A DNA stretch of 64,000 bases from the NCBI GenBank assembly GCA_963730325.1, contig CAVSRC010000007.1:434001-498000 (forward strand). The letters run 5' to 3'. Position numbers and translations under genes: made by a program. Origin of the DNA: CAVSRC01 sp963730325. Lineage in GTDB: Bacteria > Pseudomonadota > Alphaproteobacteria > Rhizobiales > Kaistiaceae. This document shows positions 1 through 8,896 of the stretch, one piece after another. Below the pieces are notes generated by a model, which had not been told where the DNA came from, ran no database searches, and was given only the letters and a program-made list of their open reading frames with translations. Positions within the stretch are counted from its first letter, which is position 1, and each line of letters begins with the position of its first letter.

Positions 1-648
1 GATCAGCATCAGCTTGCCGACGAAGGCCAGCTCGCAGCGCTCCCAGCGCTCGCGCTCTTGCCGGCTCAGGCGCTCGAGATCGTGGAAGCGGTTGTAGAAA
101 TCCTGCTCGCCGGGCAGCACGGCGCGCCCGGCAATCACCGAGCACCGCGCCCAGTTGCACAAGGCGAAATCGTCCTCGGCCGGCAGCGTGGCGCCGAGCG
201 GCGAGACCTTGCGGATGCGCACCAGCCACAGAAAGGGCGCGAGCAGCAAACGGAGGATCGCCCAGGTCGTCACGAAACTGTGCGGCGACAGCGCCTCCAG
301 CCAGATCGGCGAGCGCAGATTGGGGTCGAGCGACAGCAGGGTCTGCAGCCAGGTGGTGCCGGAGCGGAAATAGCCGAGCACGAAGACCGGTGCTTCGTGC
401 GGGGCGACGTGGCGCGGGCGAAACTTCAGCCAGAGGGCGATCGCCAGCCGCTCGGGCAGCGAGAGAATGGTGGAGAGCGCCGAGAAGAAGAGCAGCACGG
501 CGAGCCGCGGCCACAGCGCCGCCGGTACGCGCAAGCGCGTGCGGAAGATGAGGGCGAGGACACTGTCGAGCGGCGCCAGCCCCAGGAAGTGCGGATAGGG
601 CAGATAGGGGAAGACCCGCCGCTGAAGGAATTCGCGAATTCCGTTCAT
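1..648 (-). CDS. Sulfotransferase family protein (3' end beyond window)
   Basis: The minus strand is open from an ATG at 648 to the window edge, giving the first 216 residues. Residues 93-105 (YFRSGTTWLQTLL) form the 5'-phosphosulfate-binding loop of PAPS-dependent sulfotransferases (Sulfotransfer_3 type). This family transfers sulfate from PAPS to hydroxyl or amine groups of small molecules or glycans. Residues 44-62 are hydrophobic and may be an N-terminal membrane-associated segment, as in several bacterial members. The C-terminal 3'-phosphate-binding motif lies outside the window. The substrate cannot be predicted. The opposite-strand reading of this stretch is Arg/Gln-rich and looks like nothing known, so I take the minus strand as coding. 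Confidence 0.85.
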   Translation of the reverse strand, partial: MNGIREFLQRRVFPYLPYPHFLGLAPLDSVLALIFRTRLRVPAALWPRLAVLLFFSALSTILSLPERLAIALWLKFRPRHVAPHEAPVFVLGYFRSGTTWLQTLLSLDPNLRSPIWLEALSPHSFVTTWAILRLLLAPFLWLVRIRKVSPLGATLPAEDDFALCNWARCSVIAGRAVLPGEQDFYNRFHDLERLSRQERERWERCELAFVGKLMLI

Positions 649-861
649 TCGCCCGTCGCCCCTGCCGAAGGCCGCGCGCTGGGCCGCGCGGCGGTGGCGC
701 CTCGACGCCCGTTCAAGCCGGGCGGGGCGGATTTGTCAAAGCGGGCCGGCGGCACATCGCGCCATGCCGACGGACCCTCGTGGCAAGGCGGATGGCGGCG
801 CTAGAATGGGCGCCATGCGAATCGCCCCCGCCGTCGGCCTGCTGCTTCGGTTGTTGCCGCC

Positions 862-1515
862 ATGATGTCCGGTCCGCGTGCCACGATGCTGCTTGGCGTC
901 TGGCTGGCGTGGGGGCTGGCCGCCCTCTACGTCGTCTATATCGCCACGCTGTTTGCCGGCGGCGTAGCCGTGGGCGTTCCGGTCGAACCTTATCTGGCAG
1001 CCGCCGAGATCCTCACATTGCTCTCCGGCATTCTCCAGGTGGCGCTGTTCGCGGTCATCTGCCGGTGCGCCGACGACGAGGCGCGCCTGCCGGCGCTGCT
1101 GGCTCTGGTGTGGATGTCAGTCATGGCGGCGCTGACCATCACGGTGCATTTCGTCCAGCTCACTGTCGGGCGGCAGATCGATCCTGCTGTCATGCCCGAT
1201 TACCGCTTCGTCTTCGGCTGGGTGTGGCCGTCGTTCCTGTACGCCGTCGAGCTCGTTGCCTGGCACCTGTTCTTCGGTCTGGCACTGCTGTTCGCGGCGC
1301 CGGCGTTCAGGGGAGGCGGCGCCGCGGCCGCGGCGCGCGCCGGCCTGGTCGCGGCAGGTGCGCTGTGCCTCGTCGGGCTGATCGGTCCGGCGCTGGGCAA
1401 TCTCAACTGGCGGATGATCGGCGTGGCGGGCTACGGACTGGTCTTCCCGTTGAGCTGTGTCGCCATCGGGCTGGTGTTCAGTCGCGCGGCGGTTGCCCGG
1501 CGCGCCACAGGCTGA
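862..1515 (+). CDS. Hypothetical multi-pass membrane protein
   Basis: The 217-residue product is mostly hydrophobic, with about six likely membrane segments (roughly residues 9-33, 45-68, 78-100, 115-142, 155-175 and 182-203). A conserved-looking motif with His, Trp and Tyr (AVELVAWHLFFGLALLF) sits in the fourth. I do not recognise the family. ATG 862 is followed by a second ATG at 865 and neither has a clear Shine-Dalgarno, so the start is uncertain. The gene stands alone between two minus-strand genes. The 213 bases upstream hold no other convincing gene. Confidence 0.6.
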   Translation: MMSGPRATMLLGVWLAWGLAALYVVYIATLFAGGVAVGVPVEPYLAAAEILTLLSGILQVALFAVICRCADDEARLPALLALVWMSVMAALTITVHFVQLTVGRQIDPAVMPDYRFVFGWVWPSFLYAVELVAWHLFFGLALLFAAPAFRGGGAAAAARAGLVAAGALCLVGLIGPALGNLNWRMIGVAGYGLVFPLSCVAIGLVFSRAAVARRATG

Positions 1516-1572
1516 GCGGGCACGGAAAACCCGCCCGCGCCTCGGGCCGGCGGTGCCGTCAGGCCCGCTTGG

Positions 1573-1974
1573 TCAGTTGTTCTTGGCGCCCTGGAAGATC
1601 CAGCTCCAGATATTCTCGCGCAGGCAACTGGCGAGCGGCTTGTGGTTGAAGGGCATGCGAATCTCGGCCTGGCCGTTGATCAGCACGGTGAGGCTGCTCT
1701 CGTCGGGCTTGCCCGGGAGGATCATGGGTCCGAACTTGGTGCCCTTCATCACGCTCTCATAGGTCCTGACATCGAAGCCGCTCTGCTCGTAGCCCTCACC
1801 GCCCGGCTGATGGCAGGAAACGCACCATCCCCTGAAGATCGGCGCGATCTCCTCGGCATAGCTGATCTGCGACTGTTGCGCGCAGGCCTGCGGAACCGGG
1901 AGCAGCGTGGTCGAGCCGGCAAGCGCAAAACCGCCGACGATGACGCCGGCCGACAAGAGAATCCAACGTCTCAT
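1573..1974 (-). CDS. Small secreted c-type cytochrome
   Basis: The product has 133 residues: a signal peptide (residues 1 to about 32, ending ACA), then a single haem-binding motif CVSCH (C51, C54, H55). A downstream Met in FGPMILPGKP is a candidate axial ligand. The layout resembles short single-haem domains of the planctomycete-cytochrome-C / cytochrome c-552 kind (SYAEEIAPIFRGWCVSCH near the N-terminus). It is a probable periplasmic electron carrier; no redox partner is adjacent. I chose ATG 1974 over upstream ATGs at 1980 and 2049 because GGAGGA lies seven bases before it. Confidence 0.8.
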   Translation of the reverse strand: MRRWILLSAGVIVGGFALAGSTTLLPVPQACAQQSQISYAEEIAPIFRGWCVSCHQPGGEGYEQSGFDVRTYESVMKGTKFGPMILPGKPDESSLTVLINGQAEIRMPFNHKPLASCLRENIWSWIFQGAKNN

Positions 1975-2133
1975 CACCATTTCCTCCGCACGTCTCCCCA
2001 AATGGCAGCATGACGCTTCGGGAGGGTGACGGACGTTGATCCTTGTCAACGGTGCGGAATTATTCCAATCGGACGCGGACGCGGAACGCCCGCGATCCGG
2101 GGATTTGTGGTGTTACCTCGGCCGTCGCCCGAC

Positions 2134-2655
2134 CTAGGCGGCCAGCGGCAGGCGCTCGCGAATCGGCGCCCCGGCGGCGGTGACGAGCCCGCTGTCGGAC
2201 AGACCGTGCGCTTTCAGCTCCAGTCCAAGGAAGCGGTGGCGGTCCACAGGCGCCGGCATGACGAGGCCGTTGGTCGGTTCGGCGGAGAAGCCGAAGCGGA
2301 CGTAATAGTCCGGGTCGCCAACCAGGATGATGCCTGTGTGGCCGATCTGCTGAGCGCGGGCGATGGCAAGCCGCATCAGGCCGGCGCCGACGCCCTCGCC
2401 CTGGACTTGCCCGTCCACCGCAAGCGGTCCGAGCAGCAGGGCAGGCGCGTCGCCTGCCTTGACGTGCCACAGGCGGACGGTGCCGACGAGGCCGCCGGCT
2501 GCGTCGCGGGCGACCAGCGCCAACCCGTCGGCCGGCTTGCGGCCGCGGCGCAGGCGCTCGGACGGCTTGAAGACGCGCTCACGGCCCATGACGCGGTCGA
2601 GCAGGGCTTCGCGGGCGTGCGTGTCGGCGGGGCGTTCGCTATCGAAGTGGATCAT
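2134..2655 (-). CDS. GNAT-family N-acetyltransferase
   Basis: The product has 173 residues from ATG 2655 and looks like the YhbS group of GCN5-related acetyltransferases. The acetyl-CoA-binding motif A is at residues 84-93 (VQGEGVGAGL), preceded by the typical beta-strand LLLGPLAVD and followed by GHTGIILVGDPDYYVRFGF, which is characteristic of YhbS-like proteins. It transfers an acetyl group from acetyl-CoA to an amine; the substrate is unknown. The open frame extends upstream to 2745, but that part runs through a palindromic repeat and is unlikely to be translated. It lies downstream of the ornithine decarboxylase gene, separated by a hairpin, so it is probably a separate transcript. Confidence 0.8.
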   Translation of the reverse strand: MIHFDSERPADTHAREALLDRVMGRERVFKPSERLRRGRKPADGLALVARDAAGGLVGTVRLWHVKAGDAPALLLGPLAVDGQVQGEGVGAGLMRLAIARAQQIGHTGIILVGDPDYYVRFGFSAEPTNGLVMPAPVDRHRFLGLELKAHGLSDSGLVTAAGAPIRERLPLAA

Positions 2656-2706
2656 TTTGGTCTGGTCCAGTCCATCAGGTCCCCGGCGCGCCGTCAGGCG
2701 CGGGAA

Positions 2707-2782
2707 GGGGACCCAGTAGCCGCTGGCGCATGCGGTCTTGTGCAAGGGCGGTGGCTACTGGGCCCCCGCCTTCGCGGGGGCC
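2707..2782. repeat. Inverted pair of REP-like palindromes
   Basis: Bases 2752-2766 repeat 2707-2721 in inverted orientation with one mismatch. The right copy continues into a perfect 9-bp hairpin (2761-2769 with 2774-2782, loop CTTC). The core resembles the dispersed CCCCGCGAAGGCGGGGACC palindrome that I recall from many alphaproteobacterial genomes. It lies in the gap between the decarboxylase stop and the acetyltransferase gene. No T-run follows on the minus strand, so it would be at most a weak terminator. That it is a repeat family is inferred from memory; no second copy was found in this window. Confidence 0.55.
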
Positions 2783-2800
2783 GTGGTTCTTGTGTTCCTG

Positions 2801-3931
2801 CTAGATCACATACGACTTCAGCGGCTCGAAGCCGTTGAAGGCGACGGCCGAATAGGTCGTGGTGTAGGCGCCGGTGCCTTCGATCAGCACCTCGTCGCCG
2901 ATCGACAGCGAAACGGGCAGCGCGTAGGGCGCCTTCTCGTAGAGCACGTCGACCGAATCGCAGGTCGGCCCGGCGATGACGCAAGGGCTCTTGGCGTCGC
3001 GGTCGCGCGGCGTCCTGATCGGATAGCGGATCGCCTCGTCCATGGTCTCGGCCAGGCCGCCGAACTTGCCGATGTCGAGATAGACCCAGCGCAGGGGATC
3101 GTTCTCCTCCTTGCGCGAGATCAGCACGACCTCGGCCTTGATGATGCCGGCGTCGCCGACCATGCCGCGGCCGGGCTCGATGATGGTCTCGGGGATGCGG
3201 TTGCCGAAGTGCTTCCTGAGCGCCGAGGAGATCGCCCGGCCATAGGTCTTCACCACCGGGATCTTCTTCAGGTATCTGGCCGGGAAGCCGCCGCCGAGAT
3301 TGACCATGCGCAGGCGGATGCCGCGCTCCGACAGGGTACGGAAGATCTCGGCCGAGGCGGAGAGCGCAATGTCCCAGGCTTCCGGGTTGGGCTGCTGCGA
3401 GCCGACATGGAAGGAGACGCCATAGGCGTCGAGACCCAGGCGATGGGCGTGCTCGAGCACGTCGACGGCCATCTCGGGGGCGCAGCCGAACTTGCGCGAC
3501 AGCGGCCATTCGGCGCCGTCATTGGCGATCAGGATGCGGCAGAAGACCTTCGCCGTCGGCGCGGCGCGGCCGATCTTCTCCACCTCCTCGCGGGAATCGA
3601 CGGCAAAGAGGCGGATGCCGCGCTCATAGGCGGCGGCGATGTCGCGCTCCTTCTTGATGGTGTTGCCGTAGGAGATGCGCTCAGGCGCCGCGCCGGCGGT
3701 GAGCGCCATGTCGATCTCGGCCACGCTGGCACAATCGAAGCTGGAGCCGAGCCCGGCGAGCAGTTCCAGGATCTCGGGCGCCGGGTTGGCCTTGACCGCG
3801 TAATAGACGCGGCTGTCCGGCATGGCGGTGGCGAAGGTCCGGTAGTTGTCGCGGACGACGTCGAGGTCGACGACGAGGCAGGGGCCTTCGGGTCGTCGGT
3901 CGCGCAGGAAGTCGCGGATACGGTCGGTCAT
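2801..3931 (-). CDS. odc: Ornithine (lysine/ornithine) decarboxylase, fold type III
   Basis: This 376-residue PLP enzyme converts ornithine to putrescine, the entry step to polyamines; alphaproteobacterial members may also accept lysine. The expected features are present: the Schiff-base lysine in YYAVKANP (K47), HVGSQ at 175-179, the phosphate-binding glycine loop GGGFP at 213-217, EPGRGMV at 252-258, and the catalytic Cys-Asp pair in GPTCDSVDVLYEK (C324, D325). Length matches the roughly 377-residue rhizobial enzymes. ATG 3931 was chosen because GGGGGAG lies nine bases upstream; an earlier ATG at 3961 lacks this. A long, highly structured leader precedes it, which suggests control at the RNA level. 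Confidence 0.92.
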   Translation of the reverse strand: MTDRIRDFLRDRRPEGPCLVVDLDVVRDNYRTFATAMPDSRVYYAVKANPAPEILELLAGLGSSFDCASVAEIDMALTAGAAPERISYGNTIKKERDIAAAYERGIRLFAVDSREEVEKIGRAAPTAKVFCRILIANDGAEWPLSRKFGCAPEMAVDVLEHAHRLGLDAYGVSFHVGSQQPNPEAWDIALSASAEIFRTLSERGIRLRMVNLGGGFPARYLKKIPVVKTYGRAISSALRKHFGNRIPETIIEPGRGMVGDAGIIKAEVVLISRKEENDPLRWVYLDIGKFGGLAETMDEAIRYPIRTPRDRDAKSPCVIAGPTCDSVDVLYEKAPYALPVSLSIGDEVLIEGTGAYTTTYSAVAFNGFEPLKSYVI

Positions 3932-4400
3932 TCTCGGGCTCTCCCCCAAGCGAAGGTTCACGTTGCGAAACCGCCGGTCGGCCTATCCCCGGACGATCGA
4001 TTTGGAGACGATCGTTCCGGACATACGCGTCACGGTTTGCCGGACGAGTTCCGGCTGGTTTGCGGGTGGCAGTCGCGAAGCGCGGACAGGGCTGTCCGGT
4101 CTTTCGCTGCCTCGCTTGGAGCGGGAGAACCCGATCCGCACGCCCGGCAAGAAGTAGATGCCTCTTCAGTGACCCCGGCTGATGGAAAGCCGGCAGAGAC
4201 CAAAAAAGCCCGCTACGTCGTTGCTTTAAGTCGCGTCCTTCGAAGCGTCCGGGATCTTTCCCGGCGGTTCGCCCTCGGACATCAAGCGACCACAGGCACG
4301 TGCGAATTTGGGCGAGCGGTAGGTAGGGCCAAAAGGTTACACAATCAAGAACAATCCGAGGCTTGGCTGAAAAAACTTCTGACGCCTTCGGTGCACCATG
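3932..4400 (-). promoter_or_regulatory. Structured 5' leader of the ornithine decarboxylase gene, candidate speF-type RNA
   Basis: About 450 bases upstream of the decarboxylase carry no convincing gene but several hairpins: 3989-3999 with 4009-4020 (11 pairs, one bulged base), 4040-4054, 4083-4089 with 4092-4098, and 4175-4180 with 4188-4193. Ornithine decarboxylase genes of alphaproteobacteria are known to carry the conserved speF RNA motif in this position, and the length fits. Two short minus-strand frames, 4282-4226 (18 codons) and 4024-3983 (13 codons), could be leader peptides but lack good ribosome binding sites. Assignment to speF is inferred from position and structure; I did not align it to the covariance model. 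Confidence 0.45.
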
Positions 4401-4441
4401 GACCGGCATTCCCCTACGATTTCCGCCCTCAGTCCAGAGGC

Positions 4442-4458
4442 GCCGGCCGAAGGCCGGC
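4442..4458. repeat. Strong GC hairpin between divergent genes
   Basis: A perfect 7-bp palindrome (4442-4448 with 4452-4458, loop GAA) lies between the decarboxylase leader and the divergent gamma-glutamyltransferase gene. It is not followed by a T-run on either strand. It may be a repetitive extragenic palindrome or an mRNA 5' structure. Apart from it and the leader described above, the 626-base gap from 3932 to 4557 shows only the ribosome binding site of the next gene. Confidence 0.35.
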
Positions 4459-4557
4459 CTCGAAGGGCTGGGGGCGGATCAGGCCGGCTACAAGCCCCAT
4501 TGGCAAGGCGGTCGTGAAGCGGCAAGAGTGCGCGCGGATGTTTGAGGACGAATGCGT

Positions 4558-6145
4558 ATGAACGAGACGGTGGTCGGCGAGAAGGGCATGGCGGTGGCGC
4601 CGCATGCCAAGGCGGCGGAGTCCGCGGCCGAGGTCATGCGCGCCGGCGGCAATGCCGTGGAGGCGATGATCGCCGCCGCGGCGACCATCGCCGTCGTCTA
4701 TCCGCACATGAATTCGATCGGCGGCGATGCCTTCATGCTGATCGCCGAGCCCGGCCGGCCGGTGCGCGTCATCGAGGCCTGCGGCGGGGCGGGGTCGCTC
4801 GCGACCGTCGCGCGCTACCGCAAGGAGGGTTACGACGAGCTGCCGTCACGCGGGGCCCTGGCGGCGCTCACCGTCGCAGGCGCCGTGTCGGGCTGGGACA
4901 TGGCGATGGAGGCCGCCGCCAGCCTCGGCGGGCGCCTGTCGCGGCGCGATCTTCTCGGCGACGCCATCGGCCATGCCCGCGAGGGCGTGCCGGTGAGCCC
5001 GTCGTGGTGGCGCAAGACGATTGGCAATGTCGAGACGCTGAAGGACGTGCCGGGCTTTGCCGCCCACTTTCTCGCCGACGGCAAGGCGCCGGAGATCGGC
5101 ACCGTCTGGAAACAGCCGGCTCTGGCCGATACGCTCGATCAGCTCGCCCATGCCGGCTTCGGCGATTTCTACCGTGGCGACGTCGCCAGCCGAGATCGCC
5201 GCCGACCTGGAGGAGGTGGGAAGCCCGGTAACGCGCGAGGATTTGCGCCGCCACGAGGCGCGATTGCGCGCGCCGTTGTCGCTCAAGCTCGACGATTGCA
5301 CGCTGTTCAACACGCCGCCACCGACGCAAGGGCTGGCCTCGCTCATTCTTCTCGGCCTGTTCGACCGGCTCAAGGTCACGCGCGGCGAGAGCTTCGACCA
5401 CGTCCACGGCCTGATCGAGGCCTCCAAGCGCGCCTTCGCGGTGCGCGACGGCGAGATCACCGATCCCGCCTTTGGCGGCGACGTGAAACAATTCCTCGAT
5501 GCCGGCTGGCTCGACGAGGAAGCCGCGAAGATCGACCGGCGCCGGGCGGCGTCGTGGGACGGCGGTGGCGACGGCGACACGGTCTATATGACGACAGTGG
5601 ACGGCAACGGGCTCGCCGTCTCCTTCATCCAGTCGATCTACTGGGAATGGGGCTCCGGCGTCGTGCTGCCGCGCACCGGCATCGTCTGGCAGAACCGCGG
5701 CGTCAGCTTCTCGCTCGACCCGGCTGCGGTGAATCCGCTGGCGCCCGGGCGCAAGCCCTTCCACACCCTCAACCCGGCCTTCGCCCGCTTCGCCGATGGA
5801 CGGATCATGTCCTATGGCTCGATGGGTGGCGACGGCCAGCCGCAGTTCCAGGCCGCCGTCTTCACCCGCCACGCCCGCTTCGGCATGGAGCTGGGTGAGG
5901 CCATCGACGCGCCGCGCTGGCGGCTCGGGCGAAGCTGGGGCGGGGACGATGCCGGCGTGGTGATGGAGAACCGCTTCGACCCGGACCTGGTCTCCGCGCT
6001 GGAGCGCGCCGGCCACAGGGTGGCGCTTTTGCCGGAGGCCTATGCCGATGCACTCGGCCATGCCGGCGCCATCGTTCGCCGCTCCGATGGGCGCCTGTTC
6101 GGCGCGAGCGACCCGCGCTCGGACGGCGCGGCGGTAGCGGTGTAG
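4558..6145 (+). pseudogene. Gamma-glutamyltransferase family protein, frameshifted as sequenced
   Basis: Two overlapping frames together encode a complete protein of about 528 residues of the Ntn-hydrolase gamma-glutamyltransferase family. The first frame reads to GDFYRGDVA near 5187. The match resumes one base later with AEIAADLEEVGSPVT, so a single extra base lies at about 5188-5191. The C-terminal frame keeps the autoprocessing region GDTVYMTTVDGNG, whose Thr is the expected nucleophile, and the SMGGDGQPQ motif of the small subunit. These enzymes cleave or transfer gamma-glutamyl groups, and this subgroup can act on other amide-like substrates. No signal peptide is visible. ATG 4558 fits GAGGA nine bases upstream. 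The amidase gene follows after nine bases, so they are probably co-transcribed. Confidence 0.85.
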
Positions 6146-6154
6146 GCTGTCGCC

Positions 6155-7342
6155 ATGCTCATACCCGCCGATCCCGTCCAAGCCTTCGTCGCCTATCCGG
6201 ACGTGGACGTTCCCCATGCGGCGTCCGGTCCGCTTGGCGGTCTGACCTTCGCGGTCAAGGACATCTATGACGTCGCAGGCTATCCGACCGGCTGCGGCAG
6301 CCCGGAGAAGGCCGCCGAGGACCCGGTGCCGACGAAACATGCAGCCGCGGTAGCGAAGCTGCTCGATGCCGGCGCCGCCTTTGTCGGCAAGACCCACACG
6401 GCCGAACTCGCCTTTTCGCTCGACGGGCGCAACGAGCACACCGGCACGCCGATCAATCCGGCGGCGCCAGGCCGGGTGCCGGGCGGCTCCTCGTCGGGCT
6501 CGGCAGCGGCGGTGGCCGCCGGACTGGTCGATTTCGCGCTCGGCTCCGACACCGGCGGCTCGGTGCGCGGACCGGCCTCCTTCTGCGGGCTCATCGGCCT
6601 CAGGCCGACCTTCGGCCGCATCGACATTTCGGGCACCATGCCGCTGGCATCGATCTTCGATACCGTCGGCTGGTTCACCCGCGACATCGATACCTATGCC
6701 CGCGTCGGCGCGGTGCTGCTTGGCGACGATGTCGCCGGTCCGCCGCTTGCCCGCATGGTTGTTGCGGAGGATGCGCGCGCGATCTTTGCCGAAGAGAACG
6801 ACGTCGCCGTGCTCGATGAAGCCATCGCGCGCGCTGCGGCGCATCTCACATCGGACGGTAGCGTGACGATCGCAGGCGACGACGGGCTGCAACGCTGGCA
6901 TCTCACCTATCGCACCATGCAGGGCTGGCACGCCTGGCGGGCTCACGGTCCGTGGATCGAAAGTCGCAAGCCGGACCTCAACCCGGCGGTTGCGACGCGC
7001 TTCGCGGCGGCGCGTGCGGTGACGCAAGACGCCTATGACGCGGCGGCGGCCGTGGGTGAGACCGTGGCGCGGCGAATGGCCGATCTCGTCGGCGAGGATC
7101 GCGTCATCGTTTTGCCGACCATGCCCGGCATCGCGCCGCTCAGCGACGCCAGCGAGGAGGATTTCGAGCGCTATCGCGGGCGCGCCGTCTCCATGCTGTG
7201 CATGGCCGGGCTTGCCGGATTTCCGCAGATCTCCCTGCCGATGATGACGGTTGACGGCTGTCCGGTCGGCCTGTCGCTGATCGGTCCGCCCGGCCGTGAC
7301 CGGGCGCTGATCGCGCTTGCGGCCGGCATTCTCGCCGGATGA
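6155..7342 (+). CDS. Amidase signature family enzyme
   Basis: The 395-residue product has the Ser-cisSer-Lys triad of the amidase signature family: Lys35 in FAVKD, the cis-Ser in PGGSSSGS (about S112), and the nucleophile in SDTGGSVRGPAS (about S136). It hydrolyses an amide bond in a small molecule. It is shorter than GatA (about 480) and lacks GatB/GatC neighbours, so it is not a tRNA amidotransferase subunit. It starts nine bases after the gamma-glutamyltransferase gene. The pair probably forms a catabolic operon for an amide or gamma-glutamyl compound, but the substrate is unknown. Confidence 0.88.
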   Translation: MLIPADPVQAFVAYPDVDVPHAASGPLGGLTFAVKDIYDVAGYPTGCGSPEKAAEDPVPTKHAAAVAKLLDAGAAFVGKTHTAELAFSLDGRNEHTGTPINPAAPGRVPGGSSSGSAAAVAAGLVDFALGSDTGGSVRGPASFCGLIGLRPTFGRIDISGTMPLASIFDTVGWFTRDIDTYARVGAVLLGDDVAGPPLARMVVAEDARAIFAEENDVAVLDEAIARAAAHLTSDGSVTIAGDDGLQRWHLTYRTMQGWHAWRAHGPWIESRKPDLNPAVATRFAAARAVTQDAYDAAAAVGETVARRMADLVGEDRVIVLPTMPGIAPLSDASEEDFERYRGRAVSMLCMAGLAGFPQISLPMMTVDGCPVGLSLIGPPGRDRALIALAAGILAG

Positions 7343-7392
7343 GGTGATCGCCGGAGCAAAATGGGTACACTTGGCTCGGGGCAATCGAGCAC

Positions 7393-8793
7393 ATGGGGGA
7401 AGGTGTGGACCAGTTGAAGCCGCTCTGCTTCGTGCTGATGCCGTTCGGGCGCAAGTCTCACGGCAGCGGGCGCACGGTCGATTTCGATGCGGTCTACGAA
7501 CAGATCCTTGCCCCGGCGGTCACGGCGGCGGGCATGGAGGTGATCCGCGCCGACCAGGAACAGGTCGGCGGCACCATCCACAAGCCGATGTATGAACGGC
7601 TGATGCTTTCCGATTTCGCGCTCGCCGACGTCACCGGCGCCAATCCCAACGTCTATTACGAGCTCGGCATCCGTCATGCGCTGAGGCCACGCAGCACGGT
7701 GATGATCTTCGCCGAGGGAACCAATCTGCCCTTCGACGTCGCCTCGCAGCGGGGCACCCCCTACCACATGGACGATACCGGCAATCTCACCGACGTTGCC
7801 GGAGACGTCCGGCGGATCACCGAGCGCCTGCGCGCCTCGCTGGATGACGCGCATGACGACAGCCCGTTGTTCCAGCTCATCGACGGCATGCCGCGGCACG
7901 AGATCGATCACATCAAGACCGATGTCTTCCGCGACCGCGTTGCCATCGCCCAGGACTACAAGAAGCGGCTGATGGAGGCGCGCAGCAAGGGCGTGGATGC
8001 GGTGCGCGCCGTCGCCGCCGACCCCAACCTGACCGAGCTGGCCAACGTCGAGGCCGGCATTACGGTCGACCTCATGCTGTCCTTCCGCGCCGTCGGCACC
8101 AGCGAGGGCTGCGAGGAGATGGTCAATCTCTATGAGCGCATGCCGCCGGAGCTCAAGAAGGCGCGCATGATCCGCGAACAGCTCGGTTTCGCGTTGAACC
8201 GGGTCGGCCGGCACAAGGACGCCGAGATGGTGCTCAGCGAAGTGATCAAGGATCATGGCGCGAGCAGCGAGACCAACGGCCTGCTCGGCCGCGTCTACAA
8301 GGACCAGTGGGAGGCGGCGAAGAAAGCCGGTCAGGATTTCGCCGCGCGCGGCTTCCTCAAGCGCGCCATCGCCACCTATCGCGCCGGCTTCGAGGCGGAT
8401 TGGCGCGATCCCTATCCGGGGGTCAATGCAGTGACGCTGATGGAAATGGAGGACAAGCCCGGCGAGGCGCTCGCCGCGATGCTGCCGGTGGTGCGCTACG
8501 CCGCCCAGCAGCGGGTGCACAAGGACGATGCCGGCAGCGACTACTGGGACCATGCCACGCTGCTCGAGCTGGCGGTGCTGGCGCGCGATCAGGACGCCGC
8601 GGCGGATCACGCCGCCAATGCGCTGGCGATCGTGCGCGAACCGTGGGAGCCGGCGACGACGGCACGCAATCTGCGGCTCATCCGCGAGCGGCGTGAATCG
8701 CGCGGCGAGGACGTAGCGTGGATCGGCGAGGTCGAACGGGCACTGAGCGAGGCCGGCGAACGCCTGATGGCATCGGCCGGCCCGCCATCGTGA
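7393..8793 (+). CDS. Deoxyribosyltransferase-like domain fused to TPR-S (TRAFs-binding/DUF4071)
   Basis: This 466-residue protein has two parts. Residues 10-120 form a Rossmann-like domain with VLMPFGR (14-20) and a region resembling nucleoside 2-deoxyribosyltransferases: DFALADVTGANPNVYYELG around 74-92, with Glu90 in the position of their catalytic Glu. Residues about 150-460 are helical repeats of the MAP3K TRAFs-binding (TPR-S) type. Proteins with this architecture have been proposed from comparative genomics to generate or sense NAD-derived nucleotides in prokaryotic conflict systems. Function here is inferred, not shown. ATG 7393 and GTG 7405 are both possible starts. It follows the amidase by 50 bases but has no metabolic link to it. 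Confidence 0.82.
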   Translation: MGEGVDQLKPLCFVLMPFGRKSHGSGRTVDFDAVYEQILAPAVTAAGMEVIRADQEQVGGTIHKPMYERLMLSDFALADVTGANPNVYYELGIRHALRPRSTVMIFAEGTNLPFDVASQRGTPYHMDDTGNLTDVAGDVRRITERLRASLDDAHDDSPLFQLIDGMPRHEIDHIKTDVFRDRVAIAQDYKKRLMEARSKGVDAVRAVAADPNLTELANVEAGITVDLMLSFRAVGTSEGCEEMVNLYERMPPELKKARMIREQLGFALNRVGRHKDAEMVLSEVIKDHGASSETNGLLGRVYKDQWEAAKKAGQDFAARGFLKRAIATYRAGFEADWRDPYPGVNAVTLMEMEDKPGEALAAMLPVVRYAAQQRVHKDDAGSDYWDHATLLELAVLARDQDAAADHAANALAIVREPWEPATTARNLRLIRERRESRGEDVAWIGEVERALSEAGERLMASAGPPS

Positions 8794-8896
8794 GGCCGTG
8801 CGGCGGCGTCTGCGCGTCGTTTCGCCGCGCTGCGCGGGTCACGCCGCCAATCGGCCGCATTCGCCATGAACACCCCGTGCGGGGAAGGGTTCTGCC

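Noticed and set aside
629..645. Two GAATTC sites at the start of the sulfotransferase gene as further insertion errors
   Set aside because: The reading frame is intact across both and several other GAATTC sites in the window lie in good frames, so the hexamer alone is not evidence of an error.
3983..4282. Short frames in the odc leader as definite leader-peptide genes
   Set aside because: Neither has a Shine-Dalgarno and I cannot test conservation; kept only as a possibility in the leader entry.
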